Source: Ceriagrion tenellum
Lineage: Eukaryota; Arthropoda; Insecta; Odonata; Coenagrionidae
Length of the DNA stretch: 64,000 nt
Assembly: GCA_963169105.1 (NCBI GenBank)
Contig: OY720639.1
Coordinates: forward strand, 48,899,848 to 48,963,847
Direction of reading: 5' to 3'
The notes under the pieces were generated by a model. The model searched no databases. It had not been told where the DNA came from and worked only from the letters and a program-made list of their open reading frames with translations. The first letter of the stretch is position 1, and every line of letters begins with the position of its first letter. The position numbers were made by a program, and so were the translations under genes. This document shows positions 33,751 to 45,900 of the stretch, piece after piece.

Positions 33751-36700
33751 GTGCTTGGCACCGTGATGAGGAAAAACCAATACAAAAGTAAAGGAATATG
33801 CATGAATTTTGATACGAGGCGGGAGTTACATTGACAGTGTATAGACAGAGCACTCGGGTTTGTGTTATTCATGCATGGAGTTCGTGTTGCATGATTGTCG
33901 AGTCTGACGCAAAACTACCCATATTTATATTGACAGCTAGTAGACTAGGCCGTCATTTTCGTCTCATTTCTGCGTAAAAGTCTTGATGCATGAACGCCGA
34001 CCATATGAGGATATCTTATGAAGTGTGCGTTAAAAGTAACTTCCAGTGTAGTGAAGTTGCTTTAATTTTTTCTCATAATTCCTTCTTAGTTTCAACCTGT
34101 GTACTAGATAACAGCGTATATAGTGCCTACCTCTTGCCTAACACTTCACGATAGAAGGACGCAGTGTAAATATTGGTTTAATATATTAAAGATACGGGAT
34201 GCCGGCAGTGTAAGATATCAGGCTATCGTCTTGTGGGAAGGAGTAATTAGGGGAGGCGGCAGTCATTTGGGTCATTGAATCCAATTTTAAAGACTGTCTA
34301 AATATTTTCTCAGTATAAAAAATAAAGTTAATGCGCTCTGTCTTCAATAACACCTACATTAGCTGACTGACGGCCATTCGTAACATACTAAACCGAAACT
34401 TTCAGTCAACATAATGCTTTAAGTATACGGAACTACAAAGGAACGACTATGTTAACATAACTCTTAAGTTAAAGGTACGGCTAAGCCATATTCAGGTTAA
34501 TCTTAACCATACCTTATTAAATCGGAACTTTATGTTGGAAAAGTTTGTTAGGGTTAATGTGATAATGAGAGGAATATTTAGTAAGAGCCGGAAGATGAAA
34601 GAAAAACCTGGCGTGGGCCTTGGTTTGTTCTTATCGAAGGGCGCCACAGTTAAACTTACCTTCCGACGGGATGAATGATGAACTTTAAATGCTTTCTACT
34701 AGGTAGCCAATGAGGGATCGAGATTGTATTGAGAAAATATCTGCCACGGGGGTGTCCCGCGGTACTTGCTCTTTCGGGGTAAGGAATTTGTCGGTAAGTT
34801 GTGTTGACTAATTAGCTAATTTGAGGGCGGTTCGATCCTTAATTCCTCGATATCCTTACTATCCTTAATTGATATGAAAAAAAAGCCTTTCAATGTTATG
34901 CCGAGCAGCTGAGTGAGGATTTTCTTGAGAAACCATTTTATTTATCATGGAGAATCTATATGTGCAAATTCATCACGAACCAGTTTTTCGGATCAGTATT
35001 CTATGAATTTTTTATTCCGTAAAGAATATGCTTCACGTCAGTTTAATATTTTTCCTTGTTATGTTTCAGCTAGCATTACTATACTATCTATACTGCCTAC
35101 TTACATTAAAAACTTCGCGGTGAATTAAATTGGTCTTGGAAGTAGATAACCTTGAAGAAAATGTACCCGTATGAAAAAAAGTGCCTTAAATCTGTACGTA
35201 GTTAATACCGATCTATTATCTCGAAAGAGCGATGACCCGTATTAAATAGTCTTTTACATAGCTCATCCACCTCGTGTATTACTAATAAATAGCATCTTTT
35301 CATAAATATAGAGTAATGCTTCAGCTATGTTCATAAGCCTTTGATCCCCCGATTATGGTTACTTGTACGTCAAGGAAAATTTGAGTTAAAAATTTTTTAT
35401 GGTGTAATATTTATGATTTAGTTTTATGAGAAGCAGCATGAATCCTTTTTTAATTGTGATGGGATTCATGGGCACGTGCAGCAGGTTTGTTTTTATAACT
35501 TCTTAAATTGCTTTCAAGCTTGTTTGAACGCGGCCATGGATCGGAAGCTAGTCTGCTCATCGCTTTTCAATCTGAAATATTGGTCATAAATATAATCGAT
35601 AAAGTGCCGAGGAAAAAGATATATTTAGACTTCGTTGATATAGCGGTAACATATTAGTTTTTGATATTGCCTTTTCGGGGTGTACGAGACTGAGATAAAA
35701 ATTATCAAGGAGAATATCACCATTATTCCATGAGGGCAATATAAATCGAGGATTAAATAGACGACTTTAAATATCTCGGAATACTTTTTCTACAGTATAT
35801 GAAAAAATCTGGGCATGTTATAGATTTGTAGCTGATTTCCAACGATAAAATGAATTAAAAATCGGTATGGATGGGCACCTATTACTGATGGCGATGCTAG
35901 AGTATTTAGATACCACAGATTTATTTACATTTACATGGATAGGCGTTTCTTTACAAAAATACGCATGAAGGGTCGTCCGAACCCTCGACCCGTATGACCC
36001 TCGGAAGAGGAACGTTTAAAGAATAACTTGATGGAAATCGTGCCCGTAAGTAACGAGCGGATTCATTTGAAAGCATTTAGATCGTTCTTAAGTCTGAAAC
36101 CAATAAATAAGCTGAAATATTATACCTAAAATGTTTTAAAAATTCTTGTGACGTGTCGAAAAATGTGTACGTTTCATGGAAAATGTCTAAATATATCAAT
36201 GTAAGAAAGTATATAATTGCAGAAGAGATTTGAAGGATTCAAAAACATAAAATCCTGACTTTGTGAAGCCACGGAATATTATTTACTGAACGTTCTGAAA
36301 ATTTCGTGAGCCAAATAAACTCTCCCATTAGAAAACATAGACTGCGTCGCGGACTAAATCTGTGCACCGTTTGTTCTCTAGGTTTCATGAAATGCAAAAT
36401 AGTCCTCAGTGGAGGTTTTGGGAAATCTTTAAAGGAGGTCAAAATAACATTTATGTGCCCATTGAACCGCTCAGGGAGCGGTACTGGACATATCCTCGCG
36501 TAAGACAAACTTCTCTATTACTCTCAGTGGGCACATGCTAAATATTGGCTCCTTGCTATATTGTGCTGCAGGCTCGCCCTAGACGGTGCTGGCCGATCCC
36601 CTCAAGATTTAGCACCGGCTGCTCTACTCGCCTTCTTGGAGCCTCCCTGACCTGTGGAGCTGTACTTGCGTAATTTATCTCTTTAGGGACAAAGTACCAG

Positions 36701-37189
36701 GAAAATACATTGACTTCAGGACTTGAGCTGCGGCAGAAATCGTTTTTTTGTTCGTAACTTGTTAAATACTTCGACTCGATACTAATTTTTACTTTACTTT
36801 TCTTTTCACCGGGTGGTGAATCGCGGAATTATCTGGTAAGTTTTTATGAGCTTCCATCGTTAAAAGTCCGTTTATTTACAATAGTCCACCCAGCAATAGT
36901 TTTTACGCATTGCTCATAGTAACCCCTTAAATCAACTCTTGAAAGTATAATAATTTTATTGAATACCGCTGGATTTTAGTTCCATCATAATCTATATGTT
37001 TGAGAAATTCATGCCTAAATGGGAATAAATAAAATCTAATATTGCCGATCGACTTACCATGATATAATAATTCAGGCTTCTAACTTTGTTTTCATATCAG
37101 ATATTTGAAGCTAGATCTATGCTGAGTGTTAAGCTATGCGTTCGTAAGGTTTACCATACCTTCATTTCCGTCCTATTTTCCCTCTTGTG
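33751..37189. other. Anonymous AT-rich DNA
   Basis: No gene or element supported. A 7-bp stem (CGGTGCT and AGCACCG) lies near 36580-36615 within a short GC-rich patch. Confidence 0.45.
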
Positions 37190-37800
37190 CTGAGTGAAAA
37201 ATCTCTCTTTGATCACTAACTCCGATCATCGTATTGAGACTTCCCTCCACTTCCATTATTATGTGTATTATACCATCTATTTTGCCACTTCCCATGTTAT
37301 CCAAAACGAATATCTGTAAGTTTACTCGTCCACCAGACAAGCAGTTTTTTTCATTCTTTTCTACTCAGTATTTTAATAACCAAAAACAAATCTCAGCGTA
37401 TTTCTTTCAAGATTTGGTTGAGTGATTCTTACCTTGGTGTTTGTTGAATTTCGTTTGAGTATTTGTTTGAATGAGTCCTGAATGATCTTTTCCAGAGATC
37501 TTTGCGTAATTTTCCTCTCATCAATTCTTCACTTCATCATAGCTCATTAGTCAACGCATTTCTTTTCTTGATTGCTTTCCTGCCATGTCCATTTTCAGCG
37601 TAATTACAGATGTATGTAAGAAGCTTGACCTGCCCTAGTAAATGACCAGCTATCGTAGTATTCTCAACCAGCTTTTCACTTGATGAACATGTTACTTCCA
37701 TCGTTTTCTTAGGGCTTTATAATTGTTCCAATCCGCACTTGTGGGTTGATTACTATGCTACGGCTGATCACAGAGACCAGTCGAAGCTTAACCCTCGAAA
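37190..37800 (-). pseudogene. LINE reverse transcriptase C-terminal relic
   Basis: On the minus strand, near 37560-37700, KLVENTTIAGHLLGQVK leads to ENGHGRKAIKKRNALTNE. This matches the conserved LINE region after the RT core, where V-x-G-x-x-L-x-Q-V-x-x-F-x-Y-L-G is followed by G-x-x-x-K-E-I-x-x-R-I-A-x-A. The expected YLG is degraded to YIC. Past this, decayed frames resemble the LRKRLLK...VWS block and then the C-terminal basic segment. Stops and frameshifts interrupt it. The plus strand is pyrimidine-rich throughout, as for the other minus-strand LINE copies here. Confidence 0.6.
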
Positions 37801-38020
37801 AATCTGGATATTGGAATTTAATTTCCACCTTAATTCCACGAATCTTCTCCATTCATTTATATTCAGTTGCTTATCTTATGTTTTCAAAATCAATTCTAGT
37901 AATGGAAGTCTCTGCTTCTCAATATTCATCTCACTCCTAATTCTGTATACCTACCATATGTGCTCATTAATTTTTTTGCGAATCAACATACATGCTATGG
38001 CTACGATTTCCGTTGTGTAA
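37801..38020 (-). other. Possible continuation of the LINE relic towards the RT core
   Basis: This stretch lies upstream, in element orientation, of the relic at 37190-37800 and shares its pyrimidine-rich plus strand. I could not recognise the YADD motif or other RT core blocks in it. Confidence 0.25.
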
Positions 38021-40690
38021 ATTCAGCGCTAAATTTTGTCATTGCATGGCAGGTTTGATAATGAAGCATGATTAATATAGTACAGTTCAAACAAGTCGGA
38101 AAATGTTATGCAACATTACCTTACTAAAGTAGTTAAGTATAAACCGAAAAACTTGTCGGAAACATCGAAGGATGATTGACGTAGTTTCCCTTAAGTTGAC
38201 TTTTTAAAGAGTAGTTTTCATGTGAACACTCTCGTGTAAGAGTAGCTATTCTAAAATTATTTTTTATGATGACATCGCTACTAGTTTTAGCCATTTTCTT
38301 TGCTTTATAATTTTCTGTCTCCCCTCTGAGGACGTGCTTGCCACGTTTTCTCGATCAAAAAAAATGTCGCGTCATTTCCGTGGTATTATTACTTTCATGA
38401 ATTCTTTGAAATCGTTTTAATTATTTTAAAAAATGCGGCAGGACAGCAATTCTCGAAAACAAATCCAGGGGAAAAAGAACGAAGTAGAAGCTCCAATTAA
38501 AAAGCGACGGCTCAATCTCAATCGCAAATAAAATTTTAGTAATTTTTTCCGATTGTGAAGTTTAATAAATTGGGGAAATATAATGAAATCCATTCGCTTC
38601 GGTCCACTGCTGAGTGGGATGCCCTTTCCTCAGCTGTTGTAATGGCGATTTGTTTTCACGCCTACGATGGAATTGATCGCTGTCGTGACTGCAGTGCCTT
38701 TCCCAAATATCGAATTCGGTTTTTCTTGAATAATTGCGAAAACATAATTATAAGTCAATACTGGGATGAGATAGGGCTTCATTTTATTACTAACATTCAA
38801 TCTCTGTTGAATTTTTATCCTATTATGATTCTATCGTATTAATAACTTATTCTTAAGTGACTTGGGATAACTTCGGAGACTTAGATGGCGAAGAGATTTG
38901 ATGAGGAGACTAAGATGACTATCGTATTGATGACGTTGTACACATGTAAGTCACTGGTTGTAGCCTAACAAATAACTCGCACACGACACTTCATTGTGTA
39001 ATCACGAAAAGCTATTGCAGAAGGTGTCAATGGAGCTTTTAGTCGGCACACTAAACCACCGCCTCAACTTCTACGGTAAGTAAACTGGTTTATATTTTCC
39101 CTGCAGGTTGCATTTGGAGTATCTACGCAATGAAATTGCACGTAGTGAATTCCTGATTACATGACTTTTGACCGATAATGTACAATGTAAGCAACAAACT
39201 TCCGGTGGAGGATTTAATTGGAGGGATTTAATAGAGGTATAAAATATTTAACCTGTGAATGATTTTTTTGGTGTTGTAATTTACTGAAGGTAGTATGAGC
39301 GAGATTTTTTTATGGTCACTATGGAGGATATTTTAATTTTATTTTTATTTAATCACTCCATTCGTAGAATTTAACTTATTTTACTCAAATGTTAGGCTTT
39401 AACTTGTCTCATATTTTTAACAGGGCGCCGAAAACTTCATCATATCCAAAGATTGTTTTACAACGCAGTCAAAATTACTGTAAAAAGTGATTGATTAATT
39501 TCTATTAAAATTGAGATAGCGTACTAACAAAAACTGAAATATCTATTGAGGTCTATTATTAAGAAATTTCTCATTGGTTAAATAAGGGCTCTCAGAAGTG
39601 CATAGTTATATAATTTACCGTGAAAAATGGTTAGCGTATTTCAAAAAAATATTTTGGATAGGATATAGGAAAATGACTGACCATTTGCACCATCCTTATA
39701 TACTAAATGTTTGTATAGTGTAGCTCTGTAAAAAATGCATATTTCCCTAGCAGTCATGGAGTCTGGAGTGTCTTCCGCTGATTGTATGGAAGAAACTTGT
39801 CTTTTAGGGAGCCGTAGAAGGTGTTCGGGTCGTGGTTGCGTGCACTGAAGACACGCCACATGAGGTCGCTGCCGACTCGTGTCAAGGTCACGCCCCCTTC
39901 CGTCGCGACGACGCCAAACCCTGTCCCAATTTGCTCCCGTCGCACGAACCTTGTTCAGGCCCCGTATGAGCCGCGAAAGGTGGGACGACCCGATTTGATG
40001 TGATTGATCTTATGTTCAGGCCTTAGCCATTAACGTACCTCAAACCCTACGCGTCATTCATTCGCAGAATAAGGAAGGCATAACATGTGAAACATGAATA
40101 CATTCATCTAACGTAATCCTCTATCAAAATAGATTCCAAAATGATAAAGCACGCATGGGTTGAAGGCTATCACTATGAATATGCATAAAAATTATGGTGG
40201 ATACCATGTTTCCTAAGGATGATATTATTCGACCATGCCTGAGTACTAATGGAAATTGGGTGTAATGATACACAAAGCATTTTCCTGGAAAGACATTCGT
40301 TTAAAATGGATGAACGGAAATATATTCTGAAAAAATAATACAGAGTTAAAATATATGCGTGGGTTTTGTGGCTGTTCAATGTCCCAATATCGCCCTTAAG
40401 CACAGACCTTTATTTAGAAGTAGTACGTGATTGGAAAGAAAATGGGTTTCAGTCTTGTATTCCGTTCGTATATTTTATTCATAACGTGATGGCGGCTCTC
40501 GTATAGTTTCTGCTATGTATCTCAGTATCAATCAAAGTGACATGAAATGAATCGGAATGGTGTTATAAATTGCCGTTTTGCACGATACGGCAATTGATCT
40601 TTGCTACCCCCGGATATATTTTCCAAAATTCTAATACATGTTTTGTACCTTCCGGATCTTGGCACTTTAAAACGTTGTAGGTCATTTGCA
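38021..40690. other. Anonymous DNA with one small GC-rich patch
   Basis: About 39780-40010 is GC-richer, with a 63-codon minus-strand frame (39754-39945) containing FGVVATEGGVTLTRVGSDLM, which I do not recognise. A hairpin AATTGCCGT/ACGGCAATT lies near 40567-40596. The rest is anonymous. Confidence 0.4.
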
Positions 40691-40691
40691 G

Positions 40692-40809
40692 GTAAAAAAC
40701 AGTCTCACGTGTCAGCTGTGTAATGGCTACTCACTAATATATTTAGTGAGAAATGCTGTATGAATTTAATTGCAAACGTTGAGGTATAGGCAGCATTGAG
40801 ACTTAATTT
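40692..40809 (+). mobile_element. Palindrome-bearing short repeat, copy 1
   Basis: A repeat of about 118 bp is shared with 42839-42957 in the same orientation at high identity. It starts GTAAAAAACAGTCTCACGTG and ends GGCAGCATTGAGACTTAATT. AGTCTCA near the left end and TGAGACT near the right end are short terminal inverted repeats. A perfect internal palindrome CTCACTAA-TATAT-TTAGTGAG lies at 40730-40750. The size and symmetry suggest a tiny MITE or a conserved structured element. Confidence 0.8.
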
Positions 40810-40849
40810 AGTATGCTACCTGCTGATCACTAAGTTTTTGGACAGTTCT

Positions 40850-41425
40850 ACCGTAACATCCCAAATTCTGGTACATCATCTCGATTTCACTCCTGAATGT
40901 CTCGCCATTAGATCCCTCTTCAATTCCTCATGTCGACTATTTATTCTTATTTCATCGAGAATTCTTATCCTACTTCTTCTTCTTCCACGCATCCGCCGTT
41001 TAACCTCCTATATTTTTCTCCTCGACATGTTCTCTTCTTTCTAATCGTCCTTCGTGCATCCCTTCTATATTCTCTAAACCTCAGCCACCAGCTTCCCCTC
41101 AGCTCAAACTATCCAATACCACCTCGTTTGTTTCACTCACCTTTCAGCTTACCCTCTCCATCCTTCTTCAAACCTACATCTCAAACTCCTCAAGCGTGCT
41201 TACATCATATTCAGTGATGACCAAATTTCCTACTCATGTAGCACCAAGCTCCATATAGGAGTTTTCACCTGTGTTTTCTTAACGTATCTGCCCGACCCCT
41301 TCTGATAGTCTCTCTTCTCCTGGAAAATGCCTCTTTTGTCCAAGCAATTCAGCCTCTGATGCCCCACCACAAAACCCATTTTCCTTCAAAATACTGCTCA
41401 ACCTGCTCTACTCGGTGCGTAGCAC
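40850..41425 (-). pseudogene. LINE reverse transcriptase C-terminal relic
   Basis: The minus strand encodes, in the right order but with frameshifts and stops, the region after the RT core of a LINE: HRVEQVEQY near 41400, AWTKEAFSRREE, then VKTPIWSLVLHE (usual form LVKTYVWSVALYG), TEYDVSTLEEFEM (usual T-x-x-D-x-x-R-L-E-A-F-E-M-W), RRMERVSWK and near 40930-41000 VKRRMRGRRRSRIRILDEI followed by HEELKRDLMARH. These are the hallmark blocks of the LINE C-terminus, including the basic R-G-R-R-R segment. Plus-strand frames of 82-95 codons here are shadows. Confidence 0.75.
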
Positions 41426-41429
41426 CTTT

Positions 41430-41462
41430 CACGCCGAGTCTAAAATTTTGAAGGAAGCACAT
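41430..41462 (+). repeat. 33-bp dispersed repeat, copy 1
   Basis: The segment from CACGCC through TCTAAAATTTTGAAG to AAGCACAT is shared with 45680-45712 with two differences. It sits directly at the upstream edge of the LINE relic at 40850-41425, so it may be the element's flank or a junction sequence. Confidence 0.75.
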
Positions 41463-41599
41463 TTAAATAAAATTGTGTCTAAATTTTGGATATCGCACCG
41501 AAGACTCTAATTATAACTTCCTTCAGTAAAGGAAAAGTTATACATATGATTCCTGTGTCACTTCCATTACTGCCTGTATAGTGAGTTCCATCGCATTAA

Positions 41600-41635
41600 C
41601 AGATGTGCTGAAGTGATCAGATGTGCTGAAGTGCC
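41600..41635 (+). repeat. 18-bp tandem repeat, two copies
   Basis: CAGATGTGCTGAAGTG occurs twice with an 18-bp period (41600-41617 and 41618-41635). No known role. Confidence 0.85.
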
Positions 41636-42838
41636 AGAGGTCAAGGGGTCTAAGTAACAAAATCGTTGTTTTGAGAAAACTTAAGTCAAAATTGAAAACG
41701 CTTGGTACAACCCACTAAGTAGTTGAGAGGCATTACTTTAGATAGCACAACCTGTCAAGAAAATCACTTGGATCCCTTTACCAACTAAAAGGTTTATATT
41801 TTCACATCCCATTCCTGTACCTAACTTATTTTTTCAAAAATGTCTCTTAGACCCCTTGACTTCTGGGGTCCACATATATATTCCAAAAATTGTTTTTGAC
41901 CTAGCCTCACTCCGAGCACTTCAAGTCCTATCGCGTTTCTCTGCCGGCTACCCACATCTGCGCTGTCTGATTCATATACGAATTCCGAAGGAGATGTCCC
42001 TCCCTCCAATCGAACTTTTATTTCCTCAGCTCTTCCTTTAATTTCACCCAGTCCGAACCGCTAGTTTTTCATCCTATGAAAAAGAATGATGTCCAAAATA
42101 GTTTTTTTTCTGACTGGGTGCAAACGGCTACTACATCAAACACCTGTCTCCGAAACGTGTGGATGCGAAAGAGTGGCAATGAACCGTTAGCCTCTGATGC
42201 ATATTATGACTCATAGTGGCCAATCTGGATATAATTTCTCAGTTGCCGCTAATCCTCTTTAAAATGAAATGAAGCATTTTCATTCTACGGAACAAATATA
42301 TTTTCTCAATTAAATTAAGCCACATGGTACAAAGTTAACCTTTCACCTCAGTTTGGTAATTATTTTTTATTAATATTAAATGTATAAATCAATCCATAAA
42401 TATTAAGGTACGTCTGATCAATATGGTGTATAAGGACTCCCTTTTGCACCATATGCGCTGGGCAATACCACTGGTTGCGGTCATTTTTTGGAGAACCTCT
42501 TGGTATCCAATATGAATCGCATATCCACATTATATTGATATCTGATATACCATCGTTGCTGGCAGTAGAAATTTACCCTTAATGATTTCTGTTTTTGATA
42601 TTGTCGGTTAATATGAAGGTTTTTAACCACCGAATAAGGTGGCCACTACTTTTCAAGACGAATGAAATAAATTCCATTACCACGTGGCTATCGATACGCG
42701 TATTTTCTATTCCTCGCTCGAAGTTCACTTGAGATACATCACTCAAGTTGTTTCAGACGTTTTGGGCCTATTTTGTGCCTATTTTGTGCCATAGCTATGC
42801 TAATTGCCGGTTTTGTGCCGTACATTGATCGAAAGGTC
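41636..42838. other. Anonymous DNA
   Basis: No gene supported. CCTATTTTGTG is repeated twice near 42768-42789, followed by a related TTTTGTGCCG. Confidence 0.4.
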
Positions 42839-42957
42839 GTAAAAAACAGTCTCACGTGTTAGCTGTGTAATGGCTACTCACTAATATATTTAGTGAGCAA
42901 GCTGAGTGAATTATATTGCAAACGTTCAGGTATAGGCAGCATTGAGACTTAATTATT
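42839..42957 (+). mobile_element. Palindrome-bearing short repeat, copy 2
   Basis: Partner of 40692-40809 with the same ends and the same perfect palindrome (42877-42897). Differences cluster just after the palindrome, while the ends and the palindrome are almost unchanged. The flanking sequences of the two copies differ, which supports independent insertion rather than one large duplication. Confidence 0.8.
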
Positions 42958-45900
42958 TTGTTTAGGAATATATAATTACATATGATCATAGAGTATGAGA
43001 AGAGAGTTGTAAATATTATAAGTTGTTGATGAGGTTATAGGAGAAGAACGGAATGTTGAGTTGGTAAACGTTTAATATAGTTGGCGGAAAAAACCCCGGT
43101 TTCCTTTAATGGATCACAACGTTTTCTAGCATCAATTTCAAGTATATTCCTTATCAAAAAGTCGTCATTGAATGAAATATTTTTGTTCAGCTTGAACGAG
43201 TATGAGAGAAATCAGGAAATGCGGGTGTCCATCGTGGAAGGCTTTATTTTCGCGATTTGTGAAAATTATGAGGCTCGGTTGACTATGCCTCCTGTCTATG
43301 GAAAGGGTCAAGGAAAAAGAAATATCCGATGGCAAAATCTTAAAATTCAAACAGGATACTGGAATGAAAGCCATTGCTTTGTATAAAAATATTTGAGATA
43401 ATTTTTCATCATCTCTAAATTTCAATGAAATTTATTGTACACAAATACTTTACAGTCACTGCAAAATGCACTCATAATGTGGTACGCAGTCTTGAGTGCA
43501 TGTGCAAAAGTAACCAGCAATTAGAGTGAAATTCTTCATGAATGAACCTAATGACTTGACGGAGGTTGAAACTCGGATCACTCAATTACCGGTCGAGTGG
43601 GTTCGCCAGTTACGCCACCCAGCCATCTGAATTTAAATTTTGGTGGTGTAACTGTCACCGAAATCCACTCAAAATAAGGGTTTTTTATGACGAATTTCAC
43701 GTGCCTGTAGTATAAAACTGTAGCGCGTAATGTTTTAGAATTTTCAAAATTATATCCGTTCGTCGTCGTCATTAAATTTCCGTGAAACGACATCTTAAAA
43801 GTAACATTTTTAATGCCTCATATTGTAAACGTATGATCAAAGAAATATAAATTAATTGTTAGCCAAGTTTTAGCTCTAAATAAATGTCGGTGGACATTTT
43901 TATCGTGCAAAGCCGTTTTCCTTGTGGAAGCATTTTCGAGTTTTTATTTCTCAGAATTTGTCAGTTACGCTGGGATGGTACTTTCTTAAATATCTCCACC
44001 CTATTCCTGTGCTTGTACTACTACCATTCTCTTTTCCCTAGCGTGGTTTATATACATCCTGAGAGTGAATATATTATTTATTCTTTCCCTTGAAATCTAT
44101 AAAAATATGTGTTTGGATCTGATTGATGCGAAAACTTTTTTGAAATTTTCCTTGATTTTTCATAACCCCTTGATGAAGTCCAGATTGTTTCATTAAGTGA
44201 CGATTGATTCAAGCATGAAACGAACTTCGTTTTTCAAATTGCTAATTTTTTCATTTCCTTTAACTTCTGGTCATCCATTCAAGAACTTTTTTAATATCAT
44301 CAGCGGTAGGACATTCCTAGTCGTTTCTTAATTTTTCTATTAGGGTCTCTGAAGAAAATGTCCGAGATCGGAGATAAGCTTCCAATCTTAAGAGGTAGGA
44401 AAGTTCGGTAACAAAACGAAAATGGTTCAGTGAAAAATTATATTTAGCCACAAGCCTGACCATGCTTGTACATATAGATTGGTATGGCATTGATTTGTGT
44501 TCCTTTGGGGTCATACCCATGGAATTGCCCTACAATGAGTTTCAATTTTTATTGCCATGACTATTTAAGAATCGATAAATTACATGTTTTTTGAAAACTT
44601 GCGTGAATATAATCGAAAATTGATTCTTTAAATCCTTCACTTAATATTATGTGTTTATCTCGAACTGCAAATCATGGATAATTAACAATATATATATAAG
44701 CATGAATGTTTAACTTCGCCAATTTTTCCATTCCTGTCGGTGAAAGCGCCTTAAGAAGCCAAGAGTTTTTTTGTGATTTGGTATAAAGTATAGGCGTTTG
44801 TATGAAATTAATTTTTTAATAACCTAGAAAACATAATGGCAGACTTTCAGATGTGATATTGCGTTAATACATTATCAATTTTAAAAATAAATTCATTTGG
44901 GAGAGCAAAACCGTACCATATCCCTTAAATAATATCTTATTTTTGGATAATCTCGCGAAAATTAGTGCGGTAAAATGCAGATATTTTGGTATCTTTGGAA
45001 TTGTGAGGTACTTTTCTTCATGATGATACCAGATGAATTGAATTTTAAGGGAAATGCTCTCTCGTTAAAATTACCTGAAGCACGCCGTCAATCTTATCGA
45101 CTGCGTTGCGAATTTTCGCTATCGTATCGCTCTGTGGAGTCCTTCAGTTGCGGGAGATTGGCGAGGGGATTATACGTACCTGCTGTCCAGGAAGTTCCGT
45201 GCTCGGCCGCGCGAAGCAGCACCTTTCCTTCAGTCTGCTTCTTATGATACTTGAGAAGGCTATAATGGAGAAGTTACCGTCCTCGCATCCCCTGTCATCA
45301 GGGGGAGTCGATATCCAATCTCATGTTTGGATTTACCCTTGTGTTATCAGCCGATGTTAAGGTGGTTGACGTGTTCTTTACACAGATTTGTGTAAAACTT
45401 TGCATGCGTTTTCATATTTTTATGCTTGTCCATGGATAAATACGTTAAAACTCCAACGTGCCGTATCGTTTTTTTTGCAATTAATGATATTTTTACTGGA
45501 AACCTTATGGTTCATGACGTATTGCGTAATCATTCTATGATATGCGTACATATTTTCTTCCTAACGCGAAATTAAGTTATTTTTATGTATTTTTATTATA
45601 TTTTTATTATGCGTTTATAACATTTTTATTTATTACAATGTATTGTTATTTAAACTGTTGCTAACAAGTGTCAAGGTGTCACGCCAAGTCTAAAATTTTG
45701 AAGTAAGCACATGTCGATAAATTCTATCTTCACACTTTAATTACCAGAATTCAAAGATAGAAATTTACCTAATCGCAGCTCAAATTTAAGTAGCGTTTCC
45801 TTAACGCTCATGATCTTATTTCAAATTTATGAAACAGCGAGGACGTTGTAGGTTTTAAGTCTCATCCTCCCAAGCTACCTTACTTTCAGGTATAAAGCTG

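Noticed and set aside
34780..34855. Possible tRNA gene with GGTTCGATCC
   Set aside because: The acceptor ends pair only partly and no T stem or anticodon stem could be drawn.
40930..41217. 95-codon plus-strand open frame
   Set aside because: Antisense shadow of a minus-strand LINE relic; its Ser/Pro/Leu-rich make-up mirrors the basic LINE C-terminus.
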